Of a stretch of DNA of 64,000 nucleotides, positions 11,074 through 23,700 are shown in pieces. Position numbers and translations under genes: made by a program. Numbering within the stretch: position 1 is the stretch's first letter; each line of letters starts with the position of its first letter. The stretch is from contig OU612067.1 of NCBI GenBank assembly GCA_914767715.1, forward strand, positions 30,848,162 to 30,912,161. The letters run 5' to 3'. The notes under the pieces are model-generated. The model searched no databases. It had not been told where the DNA came from and was given only the letters and a program-made list of their open reading frames with translations. Source of the DNA: Membranipora membranacea (lineage: Eukaryota; Bryozoa; Gymnolaemata; Cheilostomatida; Membraniporidae).

Positions 11074-14000
11074 GTTAAACTAATCGACAATTGAGGGGTA
11101 TTTAGTGAGACACTAGATTATACACAAGGTAAATCATTCTGTGCAAAGAGATGCTCTATGCAAAAAATAAAACAATACAACTGATCTGATGGCTTGTTGA
11201 TTTATTGGTAATTGTTTTTTTTCCCTTTTTTTGTTTTCTTGGAAGGCTGATTTTGTAAAACACTCTCATCAAATAAAAATCAAATAAAAAATTTTTTTTT
11301 AAATTGGTTAATGTGAGAAATCCAAGAGTAACAGTCATATTTTATTCAAAATTTATTCTTGCAAACATTATTTTTCTCAGATAACATGATAATTGTTTTT
11401 TCTGTCAATCTACTATTAATGTATTATTTTTTTCTTTTAATTTTCATGGCTAATATTGTAAAACATTCTTTGAGGATGAAAACTATGCCAATAAAGTATT
11501 AAAAGAAAAAAAATACATTTTGCTACCATGCAAAAGGGTTTATGTTACCAGAGAAGTGAATTCCGGGGTCTGATAAATGCCTGACCGGTATATGTATTAA
11601 ATAAAAAGAAACACCTGATATACCTTCTTTCTTCTAGCACAAGAAATATCTTATCTTGATTACAATGCCGTAGCAATATTAGGGCATTGTAATAAAGATA
11701 AGAGATTTCTTGTATAGAGGAAATATTGACATATTCATTCTGAGCAAATTTTAGCTAGGTTTGGTGATGTCATTAGTATCTACTGAACTTTTTATTTGAA
11801 AGTTAGCCGAATTAAAAATAGCTTAGACCATTTTTTTTGCATGTTTGATAGCTGTCATCCATGGTAATCTGTCATTTATGATGAGTTTTAGAATTTATTG
11901 CAGCCAGTTCATCTTGCATCAAATTCTGAACCTACTATACCATATTGCAGTAGTAATACACATTAAACTGATATCTGGCATAGCATAATCACCTTTCTTT
12001 TGGCAAACTAAGGGGCTTTTCAAAAATAGCCGGTCCCTAGTAGCAATCTAGAAATCATTGACGCTGAAAGCATTTTATTACCGTTTGCAGATTTCAGTTA
12101 TTATTCATTATTGGTATAGATAGATGATTTTGGTTCTTTAGAAAGGAAAAAATTATAGCTATATAATACACTGAAACTAGAGATACATTCACATATATAT
12201 GTACAACATATTATCTAGAATGATATATTCAAAAACACGTCCATCAAAGTGAATGATTGAAATAGATGCATAACTATTTGCATCTTAGTTTGGAGAATCA
12301 AGGAGTTAAAAGAGTGGAAAAAATGCGGAACTCACAGTAAATGCTGCTACTTTGTGTCAGAACTTTTCAAGAGAGGTGGCTACTCCATACTAACTCCCTG
12401 CAGTAGCACTACCTATATAAAATCATAACATAACAGTAATTTTGACCTACGGTGTAGGAAGAGTCAGCTCACAGCATATACTTATTTGGATGTTGAGATG
12501 GAAAGTCGCCTCCACACTGCAAATGGGGGGACAACTTTAGTGGCTAAGGCCGATCCAACCTTGTCTTAATTCCGAACGATGCTTTCAATAGCCTCTGACT
12601 CTGTCCACTGCAAATACTAAGTTAACAATGATCTTATGGGCTATTGGTCTTACAATATATAGCACTAGTCTCAAAACCCGAAGAATTTTGGTATAATATA
12701 AAAGTCAATCCTCATGTAAATCATATATCCAAAGGAATCATTTTCAGATGACAGAAAATACTTTAAAACATTCAGTGCTTTGCATGAAACAAGGAAATGA
12801 GAAACTGCGATTCATGCTTATAATTCATGACTTACAATTAAACTTACCCAGATAATGAAGCGTATTTGATCAGGATATCGCATGCTGCAGACCTTAGCGC
12901 TAATACGTTGTGTTATGCGCAGTGTGAGACATGCTGCCGCTGACGATGATAATAAATATTTATTGTGTATGCAATTCATGATCTGAAACATATTGGGTGT
13001 ATTTATTTTCAGCACAGAATTTTTTTCGATACGCTTAAGGAATGAAATGTTAATTAGTTTGCAGTAATTGTAGGTAACATACAGGTTAATTGTGCCTGAT
13101 TGCTATCTATCATTATGTGATGATGTTCTGAATATCATCAGATGCATTTAAATACTGTTAGTTGTTGTTAGTTAGTTGTTAAAAATGAGCAGCTAAAGCT
13201 TGCAATACCACCCATATTTGATCTAACTCCTTGATTTGATATTGTAAACATTATAATATATAGAATTAAAGAACATGCGTGAATGGAACTGAATATAATT
13301 ACTACTCTATAAACAAAATATGTGAAGCCCTATCCCGAATGTGACCTTTTTGTAAGCGCTCCCTACAAAGTAGGCGCTGACAACTGTACTGAGTTGACTG
13401 GATTGCCAATGATGTTGCTGCTGCTTTCAAAACGGCGCAGTAATAACTACTCAGAGTAAATGAAATTTATTATGTAATAACATGTTGTCACTCCAATAAT
13501 CATAAGGAAGTTGAACATCTTTAAATATTTTCAAATCGATGGGCATCTCATTTGACTCTAAAAACCGGCTCAAAATGATTGAAAATCAACCAAATCGGGC
13601 GTCAAATCTGATCTATTCTTCAGATTTGCAGGTTTTGATATCCCTAACTAGATGGCTGTCGCTCCCTTTACATTCATGTACAAGTACAAATTGATCTTCT
13701 CGAAATCCAAACATATGATTTTACAATAATTTGAATTTCATTTTTGGTAGATCAACACAGCAGCTCAATCTGAACCTAAAATAAGTTTGTTCCGTCTGAG
13801 GAGCTCCACTTATACTTGTATCGAGGCACCTCAGTAGTTTGGAAATAACCCGCAACACACCCCACTTTAGAAAAAAAACCACCTTGTTCTGTTTGGAACC
13901 AATTGTTCCACATAACCTGTTTTACCCTTATTACATGGATGCAGAAATGACTTTATTATGATTCGCCTAAACAAGCTTTTTATGAAACATCTTTATTCAA

Positions 14001-14454
14001 GTTATAATAAAGGATATATAAACGATCATCAGAGTTATATGAATACATAATTGAAATAAATACACACACTTAATAGAACATATTATATAATAATTTTCCT
14101 AAGGCAGTCCTTTCTCCTTGCTCTGTTGGCGGGTTGGAGTAGGATGCCATCATGGTGCCTCACACAGGGCTATACATTATAATATTACATTATACAAAGA
14201 AGAATAGTTTTTTGAGAAGAAATCAGCAGTAGCACCAAAATTCTCTTCTGTTTAAATATAGAGTGTAATAATAACGTTCCCGCAATGCTTCTTGATCCTG
14301 GAATTCCCAAATGACCGAGTCGTACACAGCAGAGGGGTAATAATCATACAACAAAATCCAATGCAGCAAAAACTGTTTTAAGATAAAAACTATGTTAATT
14401 TATAATAAAGCAGCAGTCGGTGATTCAAACATAGAGAAACTGTAACGGTTTATG
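11074..14454. other. Interval without recognised coding sequence
   Basis: Long T- and A-rich tracts occur at 11215-11300 and 11430-11510. A possible non-coding 5' exon of the transporter lies near 12848-13015 on the minus strand, with donor GTAAGT just below 12848. The part from about 13.95 to 14.45 kb is the likely 3' UTR or 3' flank of the large minus-strand gene and contains AATAAA on the minus strand (TTTATT at 13951 and 13986). I see no other gene. Confidence 0.45.
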
Positions 14455-14591
14455 ACAGTCTGAGATCTGAGGTTACAGTCTGAGATCTGAGACTACAGTC
14501 TGTGATCTGAGGCTACAGTCTGAGATCTGAGACTGAGATCTGAGGCTACGGTCTGAGATCTGAGATTACATTCTGAGATGTGAGACTACAG
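14455..14591. repeat. 20-bp minisatellite in the 3' UTR of the large receptor-like gene
   Basis: Consensus ACAGTCTGAGATCTGAGRCT repeats from 14455 with starts at 14475, 14495, 14515, 14548 and 14568 plus a partial unit. The copy at 14515 carries an extra 13 bp (internal GACTGAGATCTGA). The array begins 18 nt beyond the stop codon (14610-14612, minus strand), so it should be transcribed in the 3' UTR. Each unit contains a BglII-type palindrome AGATCT. Confidence 0.93.
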
Positions 14592-14609
14592 CAAAGTTTC
14601 ATTGAGATC

Positions 14610-14788
14610 TCATTCTTCAGATACTTTGGAAGTTGTCCTCTTTCTGACGAGTAATACCATGAGACATAGGACAGAGATTAGAGAGGTGGCAGATAGAATA
14701 CTCAGCCATACAAGTAGCGTAGTGCTACCCAATGAGGCAGCGCCATCAACATCGCTGCTCAATATATTAGACTGTATATCGACAGATC
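14610..14788 (-). CDS. Exon 51 of the 2744-aa gene: transmembrane helix and short cytoplasmic tail
   Basis: Acceptor TTTGTCTTTGTAG|GA at 14789-14790. The hydrophobic run LLVWLSILSATSLISVLCLM (about residues 2707-2733 including flanks) is followed by RKRTTSKVSEE and the stop. Positive residues on the C-terminal side fit type I topology. The tail is 11 residues. Confidence 0.9.
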
Positions 14789-17700
14789 CTACAAAGACAA
14801 ATGTAAGCTGTAATTGACATGCTTGCTGACAAATTTTGGACTTAGGGTCAGAGATGACATCGGCAATGATGTATTTTATGCAACAACGCAAATGCATTTT
14901 GGTTCTCAATCACAGCTCAATATGTATAAACACAGAGTCAACATATTGGATCAACCGCCTGTGTACAGAGAAAAGACAACTACATGAATACCAGAATGAA
15001 TAAAAATACTATCAATGTTCGGCTGTGACTGGTCTACTTACTTTTTTTCCTGCCTTGTTGTGAAGTTGTCTCCTCTTGCTTGGTCTGATCACAGCAGTTT
15101 GTACATTGACATGTGGCTGAGGTAGAGTTAGACATACATAAATAGCTACCGTATGTATTCATGCAGACCTCTGTCTCTAAACATGGATTAGTATCGCATT
15201 CGTCCTCATCTAAAACATAAAGAAATTATTTCATTTCATACTGTATGGCCAGAAATGCGATAGTTTGTGTTGATGAATCGGATTCTATTATGTAAAGTAA
15301 TGATTCCTTTCCGCAAAGTGCCCACTGTAAACATAGAGAATCACACTTATACAGGGGTCAATACATCACAGCAATCTGAGAGTTTTGAGACCCGAATGTG
15401 CGTGTTGCCGCTGCTTTTCAGTTCAGTGCAAATAATGCTTCAAATGATAAATGTCGTTATTTCAACAAATAAATGACAAAATATCTGTCAAATCATGACG
15501 GAGAATATGAAGAAGTATTTTTTAACGATGTTATATATAGATAGAGAATATAATAAATTACATACCGACACAGCTGTGTCTGTTAGGAGATAGTGTGAGA
15601 CCAGTAGGACAGCCACACTTATATGATCCTACAGTGTTCTCACATGAGTAATCACATCCACCATTCATCCTACTACTGCACTCATCAATATCTATAACAA
15701 GATATGATTATTACAAAGAGAGCTTGCAGAGAGCAGGATGTATATGTACATGAGACTGTGCCTGGGACACACTGGGCAGGTCGGCAATGCCAATGTTTGA
15801 AACTAAGAGATTGTTGAGGATTTTGATAGAAATTGTCTTTTCATATTGAGTGGCAGGATAACTTCTCACCATTTAATAACCGCAACATACATAAATTGAG
15901 GCAAAAGCTTATATAAAAGACCATACAGCCGGTCGGTTTGGTTTTTACCACCCGCACTGCCAGATTATATCATCAGAGGAAACCTCATGACTGATCATGT
16001 CACATGATAGGTCGAGTCACCTGACAGGTCACATCACCTGACAGGTCATTTCACATGACAGACTGCTCCACCTACCTTCACATGATTTTCCGTCAGTAGA
16101 TTGTATGTATCCCTGTTCACATCCACAGTAATACCTCTCAGATTGCTCCAGTGTTACACATGAATGCTGACACCCTCCATTTCCGAACACACAGGAATCT
16201 AACAACATATGAAGGGAGTTTTATTAGCACTTTGATGTATGTCATACAATATACTTTGATACCGATGGTCAGATTGAAAGAAAATGAAGTGTTCACTTCA
16301 TGGTACACATACAAATCAACCTTTTTCAAAGAAACTTGCGCTAATCCACGCACTTAGCTTTGTTTCCTTAAAGATGACGGTGGCCCTTACCTGTTTCACT
16401 GATGTTGAAGAGTTGAGGCTGAGCTGGAACTCCATTATTTCCTTTCATGTCAGTTGTTGTACCAGGTTCAGTGGTGATTATCTCCCCATTCTCAGTTGGA
16501 GAAGGTGTCGTACCTAGATGTCCAGGATCATCTGGTGCGGTATAACCAGATCCTTGTGGTGTAGGCCCTGTCCAGCCTGGAGGCCACGTTTGACCTGCAG
16601 GGTACCCAGGCATGCCAGATACTTGGTTATCTGGAGTGGGATTACCCGGACCACCAGGCCCAGCGGTGCTCACACCAGGCCCAGCGGTGGTCACACCAGG
16701 CTCCTTGGTCTCTATTGTGCCGGTGGTAGTTTTTTGATCACCGTAAGAGGTGAGTGAAAACGTCAAAGTTGTCAGAACGTTCTGGATGAGAAAAAAGGAA
16801 ATGCCTCCATCAATTAATGTAACACAATGCATTGAATTATGAGTCTAGTTCGGAGATTGCTTAAAAAAAAGGGGGGTTCACAGAGTAAGACAGTCCCAAA
16901 TAATCAAATAGTCAAATATTTTAAAGAAGACAGCTTCCGTTTATCATATGGCCTTTCAAGCTGAGCTTGAACTTTGTGTACAAGTCAATACGGTATTGGA
17001 ATAGTATAACTCACATTTCCGATGAGAACAGTGAGCGTTTTACCATCATCACCCGGGGTAGGTGTGTATGTACCCTGGTAGGTGATCACACAGATATCAC
17101 CTACTACCTGTGTCCTTATACGAGTGAACTGTGAGGTGATGTCCATATAACCCACCATTATCTGTAGGGGACAAAAAAACCTACTTAAGGAGAGATACGC
17201 TCCACAAAAAGGTCAAGAAGGAGTAGAAATCGAAAAACTTGATGTCAACTGGGATACCATAATTGTGAGGTTGGGTCACGCTTGCCAGCGACCATAACAG
17301 TTACCTAAGCTAAAGTACTTGATTTTAGCAATGGCCCTGACCACCAATTAGTCTCAAAACCCTCAAAGATATGTGGTGATGTGTGATGATATTTTGCCGA
17401 TGATATCATTCAGAATAACTTACTATAATTGATTCATTGCAGGATTGTTGGTTGACAGTGAACCTGAGAGTCGTCTCCTCTCCTGGACTAGCAGACAGAT
17501 CACTACCTGGAGGGAGGGATGGGCTGTCATCCTGAGGTGTTATACTCAGAGATCCTAGTGGAGTGAGAACTGGAGGCTCTGATATACTGAGTACATATGT
17601 ACCTGATAATATATAACAGTTCTTAGATTGAAGATAGCGACAATGGGGCGTGACTTAATACAGCCTAATACTCAGAGCTTGTCAACGCAGACCAAGTATA

Positions 17701-20700
17701 CAATCATGGCTCTGTGCGTTGAATTCAATTTGTCAACTCAAATCGTTCAAGTTTCGGCGATGCTTTAGTAGATGTATATTTCCATCTTTGTCAGCATTTT
17801 TCAGTTTTGGTTCAGGTTTTAATTTGCCCAACTAGGTTATATTTTTTTGTGAGATCCGTAGACTGAAAAACCGGGCTCACATCTAGTACGGTTTCATTCA
17901 TAGGCTGGATTTCCAACAGCTTAAAGGTAAGCAAAAAGAAAATTACTGACCAATGACTTCATAAGTGCCGTCAGGTTTGATATAAGCCTTCTGTATTATT
18001 GTGACTTGTTCAGGGTCGAGCTGGAAGGTTGTCGTCTGAGCAGTGACATTGACATTCTCATTGGCATACTCATCAAACCTGGTTCCGTTCCTGGTGTCAG
18101 ATGTAAAGTCAGCGACAGGCTCACCATCGACAAGCACCTGTTGGTGAGATTAAAATTAGTTTGGTCATACACTTAAGTCATTATGACTTACTCCAGGGCA
18201 CAAATAAACTATAACGGTAAGAAATCCCAAGAACGCTAGGTTAGGTATTTTGCAAATCATATGCAGAATCACTTACAGCTTTTTTTGGTCGGTACTTTGC
18301 TAGATCCACGAACAAGGTAAGACTGATTTGTTGTTGGCAACCACATTGTTTTATTTGTCAGCATTTTATAAGCCCCATAGAAATTTACTACATGGCAAAG
18401 CACACAATAACAGTGTTACGTGCTTTGCCTGTTGATAGTTGATAGATAGTTGCCAGTGCCAGCAACAATTGACATTTCGAATTGAGACTTACACTTTACA
18501 CAAATACCTAAAACTAGTCATAGCTCTATTTTTCATTGGGAACTCAAACTTACCGTATAGTTCCTATCCATGAATGCTTCAAACTCAAACAGAGCCGTAT
18601 ATGTCTGTCCGCGGAAAAGAAGAGTTCTTGCGTCATATGGTATACCATCGATCAGGAATGCTGTACCTACAAACACCATGAGGTTTTGAGATGCCTACAT
18701 AAAATTTTTTATTGGCTTCCAAAGGTACAAAAGACAGCAGACAGTACAGAGATAGATAGCTCATTAACCAAATGCGCTTGTTGAGTCATCGATCTATCCA
18801 TACCTATAACATCCAGGGTGAACCGGCCGGTCACGTGATCACCATGACCAGACCACACACACTGATACTCAGCTACATCAGTACGGTGTAAGTTATTAAT
18901 AGTTAGCACTGTTGTAGCGATTCCATTTGTATCATCATAAGAGCTGGTGGCATTGTATCGGCCAGGCAAGTCAAAAGGAGATTCCAGTATATCACTAGTG
19001 GAGATTGTTCTCAGCTGGCGGTTGTCTGTGAGTGACCTCCTTCTCCAACTCCAAAAACCTGACAAAAACAGAAAGTGTAATTGGTGGAAGTTAAGAAATT
19101 TCAAGGTGGTGTGGATAAGCGTATAATTAGAGCTACTACTGAGATCGATAAGTTGAAAACTAGTAGTTCAAAAGAGAATATTGTCTCCGTCTGAAAATTT
19201 CAAAGAAGCTGTGTTGAGTACTTTGATTTTGTAGGCATGTTGATGTAAGGGGTGACAAACGCCATAGCAATTTGATTATTAAACATTCTAATTATACATA
19301 ATGTTGCTTGACATCAGTTCATGCAGACATTTTTCAACAAGTTTCTTTAAGCCCCAACTTTTCCTTTACATTAAAATCGATCAGACGAGAGATTGAAGTA
19401 GAATGCTTACCAGATCGGCTATTAGGAGAGAATGGAGCTCTACATTGAGATCTGACTTCAGCTCCCTCGACTCCGACTATCAGCTTACCGATCGGTCTCC
19501 TCACTATCTGTGTCAGCACTATCAACAAAATCAATCAGATAGCATGATGAAAGACAACACATGCCAGCAAGACAAACTGGCTATGGGTTTAAATATTAAA
19601 ACAACGCTCTACCAATTTAAAATATTTCAAGTCAAGAGAGAAGATTAGGCTTTGCTGCTGGTGGTAACAGTAGTATGAGCCCCAAGGTTGTTGCCCTGAC
19701 CGATAAGAGATGAGAATCTCCAATGTCCAGTTATTATAATTAAATTGTGTTTTTCATCTAAAATCACAACTCCACCAAATAATTTTACTTTGATTAAGCA
19801 CCCATGACTTGCGGGTTGCATGTCTCAAAAAATGTGGCGAAGCTTTCATCAAGTATATGAATATCCCATGATGCAAATTTCTGCAATTTCAACGTAACTG
19901 CTGCATTCTGGGAAATTTTTGTAATATGCTCTGTTAGATAACAAGAGGGAGAGGAGTTAGTGGGAAGAGGAAGGAGAGGAAGTGGGAACTAAGGAGAGTC
20001 ACTACAGATAAAACAGAACTCAACTTCTCACTGAGGCACCGGGTAAAGCAAAAATTCAATACCTGTGTCATTCTGAACTCCAGTGATCGCTGAAAATTTA
20101 ATACAACATTATTCAAGACCTAGGAGATTTGATAAATGTCAGATGTGGTCTACACACATAATAATATATCAGGCGAATGAGCTGTAAAATAAAACATCTA
20201 ACAATCATCAACACAGTATCTTGAGAGTGTTTAGTAATTAAAAGATTTGTCTTACGTGGCCTAAGTTGTATATGAGTAGTGGTAACTCCTCCATCGGTTA
20301 TGACCAGGAATCTGTATGTGCTCACGTCCTCAAAGTTATCTGGGATTGTGAGAAAAACAGACGCCTCGATCGTGCCATCCTGGTCTCTCTGTTAATATAA
20401 TCGATGATGAAATAAAGGACCGCCTTGTCATTTTGTTTGATCACAGAATCATAAGCATGCATCTTTGATGGGATGTTTTCATTGCACCAAACTTCATATT
20501 TCGGACAACCCGCACAGAATAATCTGTTAAATTTTATAATTTTTGACGAGCGATTGATGACTTACCCTTTGCACGTATCTGAATCCAGGTACTCGGTCAA
20601 TTGCACTTATGTTTCGCTCTGTACCACCTTGCAGAATGTTAGTAAATATGAGGCTTGGAGTAGACTGAGAACCATTCACTGTACAAACAATCTCCATCTC

Positions 20701-23700
20701 GTCCCCAACCTTCAGATTAGCTGAGTTCCTTAGAGAACAGTCTGCACCTTGCAGTGCTGCAAATCAGAGATGATACTTTTGATATAATTATTGACCAGAA
20801 CATGGTGTCCAGTTGCAACCTTAGATATTTGTTACCACTGTATAAACATATATACACTGACAGCAGCCCAAGCTCATCTGCACACAAGTGGTCGGATCAG
20901 CATTCTTACTCTGATCTTGGTTATTGACGTTCTAACTTTACAATTGACGCTGAGAAGACAATATTTTGTTTGATACGAATTATCACTCAACGTTTTGTTC
21001 TAAAGTATGAACCAACGGCAACATCAATAAAAATAGAGCACTTTTCTTACCAGCAGGCTGAGCACCGACAGTGAAGGTATAGAAGGCAGACCATCTATCT
21101 CCTGAGGAAGCAGTAAACCTGATGGATTGTGGGATATCTGTACGGCCATTTACGAGCTGAAGAGTGTATGTAACTGTACCATCAGCTTGTGTCTGCAATC
21201 AAATTAAAATTAATAATCAAAAGATTTTCGCACTTAGGCAGATAAAATGTAACCAGTAATTATGTGGCAGTATTATTATCTTCCAGATCGTAGGTAAACT
21301 CTCGTTACAAGAAGAGATTGGGTTTGATATAATTGTAGAACTTTAGTGCCGCTTCATTTTCCAACAAAATTAAATCAGCTCCATCCAAATTAGAAGTTAG
21401 CCTACCACCTCACCTGTGCCTGAGATGCAATAAATCCATCTATATTTAGACCAGGTGATATGACAGTACCATCTGATAGAGTCCATATAAAGGTGTCAGC
21501 TGCAGGAGAACCACCTGTCAGTGTGGCTGTCAGTGTCACTGATGTGTAGTCAGGTGACTCTGTTACTGAGCCTGTCAATGTACCAGGTACGGCTGCAGCT
21601 ACAAATAGAAACAGCTGATAAGAATCACCAACTTAACAGTGAATTATCCAGTACTAGCAAAAGACGTTTGACACCTAGACTTTCGAATTCACAATTCTCT
21701 GTCTATCCTAAGAAAACCTCAGTGGTCGGTCATTGAGGATAAGGACTCGAAACAATGTAGGTTCCATGCGTGAACTGAAACACCAATCGTTTACACGGGG
21801 GCTTCCGTTAGTTGAGTTGGCAGCTCCTGTCTTAATATTTAAAGCTGGCACTGGGTTACAGTCGACGGTCGTCCAATAGTTCAATGAATATTTTATGTTA
21901 TTATGCAGTATGTCAGTGTAGCCATTATGGGACACAGCAGTATCATTAATCAACAATATCTAAAACCTATATTTGCAATTAACTGCAAAGCTTTTGGAGA
22001 TCTCTAATTTAGATTCAAAGGTTTTCTCCACCTGTTAGCGGTATGGGTATTATGACTTATCCCTCCCTGACAGCTTAGATATCATATTAATTTAATTTCA
22101 TTGCAGCAGCAAAAGCAATATTATGACTTGTCTCAACTAAACATATCACTTACGCTGCTCTAGTTGTATGAAGGTAGTAGTGACCCCTCCAGGGAAGCTC
22201 ACTAAGAATCTGTAAGTGCTAACGTCCTCAAAGTCAACTGGGATTGTGAAAAACAGGGACGCCTCAATCGTGTCGTCCTGATTTCTCTGTAAATGTATGT
22301 ATATTGTATTGTTATCAATACTTGATAAAATTCATTGTTGTTTTGCTCTGTGATGCCAAAAAAAATATAAAATAAATTATAAATAAAAATATTAAAAAGT
22401 ATCTATAAAAACGTCTAACTTATAAGATGGAATTAAGCAGCCGAGCACACTCTGTTCGGAAACAGTTTTTACGAATGTTTACTCGCTGCTTGGGAATACA
22501 GAATCTACCAGAGTGTAGTCTCACTAGCTCGATTGGTGGATCGAGGCTAGTATAGGTACGCAGACATTTACTTTTGAAACGTTCCTGGTACAGCTCATCG
22601 AGGCTCTTACATTTGAGCTTTTTATTACTGAGTCTGTAGGCTGATTTTATAACATGGTTCAGCTCATTGCGGTTTTTGACTGACATATGGCCGTGGATAA
22701 TACTGAGGTGAAAGGCAAGCACACTTTCTATAATAATGACTCATAGGCTAGCCGAATACAATAGACTACCATATAAGGGACAACTATCTTAATTTTATTC
22801 TATAACACAATTGTTACAAAGAGAAACAGAACGTTTAATCTGCTCAATACAAGTATTTTTTGTGTTGGCGATTGATGACTTACCCTTTGTACATATCTGA
22901 ATCCAGGTACTCGGTCAATTGCACTTATGTTTCGCTCTGTACCACCTTGCATAATGTTGGTATATATCAGCTCCGAAGTAGACTGAGAACCATTCACTTT
23001 ACAGACAATCTCCATCTCGTCCCCAACCTTCAGATTAGCAGAGTTCCTCAGAGAACATTCTACACTTGGTGGTGCTGTAAATCAAACAGTGATAGACATC
23101 TTAAATAACATGTTCAGTTCTTTTGTGTGTTACTGTTTATAACAAGCTCATGATCTTTGAGGAGCATGTTGGCGTCTCTAACACCTAGCTAACACCTAGC
23201 TAACAAAATACTTCTTATAAGCTTCCCTGTGGATATAGATGGTACTGTCCTGTTGTAGTTTGATATTTCGACACGTTTGATATCCCTCTTGAGTTTCAAT
23301 TCTGCTGTTTACTGATATCTGACCCTATGTGCTGTACCACAAGATTTTCTCAATTGGCAGGCATATCAATAGGACGATCCATACAACAACCTATTATACC
23401 GTTGTTTCTTTCCCTCTTTTCAGCCTCGAAACCCTACTTTTTACTCAGAAAGATTTTCACCATAATGAAGCAGTGGTGAAAGTTTTTATTTTGAATTTAA
23501 ATATATACCAAATAATACAACTACAACAAATTAACAATTTACCTGGAGGCTTAGCAGCCACAGCGAATGTGTAGAAAGCATTCCATTCATATCCTGACGA
23601 GACTGTGAACCAGATGGATTGTGGGATATCTGTGCGGCCATTTACTAGCTGAAGAGTGTAGGTTGAGGTTCCATCAGCATTAATCTGCAAGATACAGATT

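Noticed and set aside
12818-13015. 65-codon minus-strand ORF ending near a good splice donor.
   Set aside because: Protein reading shows no domain or signal. More likely a non-coding 5' exon of the transporter, because the transporter's own start and TM1 signature are complete without it.
14455-14591. Possible CRISPR-like array.
   Set aside because: Contiguous 20-bp units without spacers in a eukaryotic 3' UTR; a minisatellite.
14602-14817. Plus-strand ORF over the TM exon.
   Set aside because: Antisense shadow of the last exon of the 2744-aa gene.
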